Source of the DNA: Alphaproteobacteria bacterium
GTDB lineage: Bacteria > Pseudomonadota > Alphaproteobacteria > JABAAW01
Reading direction: 5' to 3'
DNA length: 7,034 bases
NCBI GenBank assembly: GCA_014238625.1
Contig: JABAAS010000036.1
Span: 1-7,034, forward strand
Below, in pieces: positions 6,189 through 7,034 of the stretch. Positions within the stretch are counted from its first letter, which is position 1. The number at the start of each line of letters is the position of its first letter. The translations under genes and the position numbers were made by a program. A model generated the notes under the pieces. It had not been told where the DNA came from. It searched no databases and worked only from the letters and a program-made list of their open reading frames with translations.

Positions 6189-6198
6189 GGGGGGGGGG
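6189..6198 (+). repeat. Poly-G tract, array copy 1 (10 G)
   Basis: Homopolymer of ten G after AAAAATAA. The equivalent tracts are nine G at 6490-6498 and five G at 6790-6794. These tracts are the only sites of length change between array units. Confidence 0.9.
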
Positions 6199-6220
6199 CG
6201 TTATCTTTGAGTTGCATGAG

Positions 6221-6274
6221 TTTGCGCCTATGCTCGCATGCACTTCTTTACTGGCGCGCGAACATAGGCGCAAA
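6221..6274. repeat. Perfect 12-bp inverted repeat within the array unit
   Basis: TTTGCGCCTATG (6221-6232) pairs with CATAGGCGCAAA (6263-6274) across a 30-base loop. Both arms are identical in the other full copies (6521-6532 with 6563-6574, and 6817-6828 with 6859-6870). Confidence 0.88.
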
Positions 6275-6371
6275 ATATAAGTGCGAACAAAATAATCTCA
6301 ACTCTGGTGGATAATTAGTTAAACGATCTGGGGGTGTGGGGGACGAGTCCTCCGTGAAAAAAGCTCTGCGC

Positions 6372-6392
6372 AGCAGGGGGTAAGTCCCTGCT
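6372..6392. repeat. Short hairpin spanning the unit junction
   Basis: AGCAGGG and CCCTGCT pair around a seven-base loop (6372-6392; same at 6968-6988). In the second junction one base has changed and a top pair is lost. In the diverged first copy (6071-6091) the sequence differs, but a hairpin with GGGAC/GTCCC and AGCA/TGCT still forms. Confidence 0.75.
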
Positions 6393-6437
6393 TGCGTGAG
6401 CACGCTTTGCGCTTTAGCGTATCTCTAATTGCAAAAA

Positions 6438-6457
6438 GCGCATTGCTTGCAATGCGC
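6438..6457. repeat. GCGCATT hairpin in the array unit
   Basis: GCGCATTG pairs with CAATGCGC around a four-base loop in copy 2. In copies 1 (6137-6156) and 3 (6738-6757) the seven-base stem is kept while the loop bases change. Confidence 0.8.
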
Positions 6458-7034
6458 AAAGCGAGCTCTGTTATAAGTGGCAAAAATAAGGGGGGGGGCG
6501 TTATCTTTGAGTTGCATGAGTTTGCGCCTATGCTCGCATGCGCTTCTTTACTGGCGCGCGAACATAGGCGCAAAATATAAGTGCGAACAAAATAATCTCA
6601 ACTCTGGTGGGTAATTAGTGAAACAATCTGGGGGTGTGGGGGACGAGTCCCCCGCGAAAAAAGCTCTGCGCAGCAGGGGGTAAGTACCTGCTTGCGTGAG
6701 CACGCTTTGCGCTTTAGCGTATCTCTAATTGCAAAAAGCGCATTGTCTGTAATGCGCAAAACAAGCTCTGTTATAAGTAGCAAAAATAAGGGGGCGTTAT
6801 CTTTGAGCTGCATGGGTTTGCGCCTATGCTCGCATGCGCTTCTTTACTGGCGCGCGAACATAGGCGCAAAATATAAGTGCGAACAAAATAATCTCAACTC
6901 TGGTGGGTAATTAGTGAAACAATCTGGGGGTGTGGGGGACGAGTCCCCCGCGAAAAAAGCTCTGCGCAGCAGGGGGTAAGTCCCTGCTTGCGTGAGCACG
7001 CTTTGCGCTTTAGCGTATCTCTAATTGCAAAAAG

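Larger units (their letters stand above)
6046..7034. repeat. Tandem array of a ~300-bp non-coding unit (three full copies plus partial ends)
   Basis: Using CTTGCGTGAG as anchor, units run 6090-6390 (301 bp), 6391-6690 (300 bp) and 6691-6986 (296 bp), and a fourth begins at 6987 and leaves the window. A diverged partial copy (6046-6089) precedes the first. Apart from scattered substitutions, length differs only in one poly-G tract of 10, 9 and 5 bases. Each unit holds several inverted repeats: a 12-bp pair (TTTGCGCCTATG with its complement), a hairpin at the AGCAGGG element, one at GGGGGAC and one at GCGCATT. Unit lengths that are not all multiples of three, and open frames that change between copies, argue against coding. 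No other gene is seen in these roughly 1,000 bases. Confidence 0.93.

Noticed and set aside
6019..6910. Short open frames on both strands in the tandem array
   Set aside because: They exist because the unit repeats; frames change between copies with the G-run length, some begin only at TTG, and none has a family feature.

Overview
The window looks like chromosomal DNA of a proteobacterium, probably an alphaproteobacterium. The evidence is an initiator tRNA whose anticodon stem has an A:U/G:C/G:C variant of the usual three G:C pairs, a betaine/homocysteine methyltransferase-like protein of the type common in Alphaproteobacteria, and an RmuC protein. I cannot name the genus. Housekeeping-type genes have medium GC and are rich in the word GCTCGC on the + strand. 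Two nuclease genes in the middle are visibly AT-rich and look acquired.

Layout, left to right. (1) Positions 1-414 (-) hold the 5' part of a homocysteine S-methyltransferase family gene that runs off the left edge, with an Ala/Thr-rich N-terminal extension encoded by a 9-bp repeat. (2) Positions 415-566 are a divergent intergenic region with a clear sigma70-type promoter for the methyltransferase and five GTCAATAT words. (3) Positions 567-1637 (+) are rmuC. (4) A strong hairpin terminator lies at 1750-1806. (5) Positions 1768-3697 hold two nuclease genes on the - strand, an HNH protein (1806-2570) and a GIY-YIG protein (2663-3637). Their coding cores are unrelated, but they share nearly the same 5' flank up to the ATG and the same 3' end (last eight codons, stop and following bases). 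(6) Positions 3722-4939 (-) are a zinc-free quinone-oxidoreductase-like dehydrogenase with a Ser/Ala/Pro insertion. (7) An 11-bp tandem repeat sits between that gene and tRNA-fMet(CAT) at 4996-5069 (-), which has its own promoter. (8) Positions 5234-6001 (-) are a secreted staphylococcal-nuclease-like protein. (9) From about 6046 to the right edge is a tandem array of a roughly 300-bp non-coding unit, containing several inverted repeats and a poly-G tract whose length (10, 9, 5) accounts exactly for the differences in unit length (301, 300, 296).

Most likely novelty. The nuclease pair looks like two cassettes with constant ends and exchanged cores. The GIY-YIG protein appears to carry two copies of one small module, possibly RAMA-like (a proposed modified-DNA-sensing fold), on either side of the nuclease domain. 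I infer a small DNA-restriction or defence locus. A second theme is that the predicted promoters of two protein genes and the initiator tRNA place the transcription start at or next to the first base of the gene, without a ribosome binding site, which suggests leaderless transcripts. The HNH gene, by contrast, has a canonical AAGGAG.
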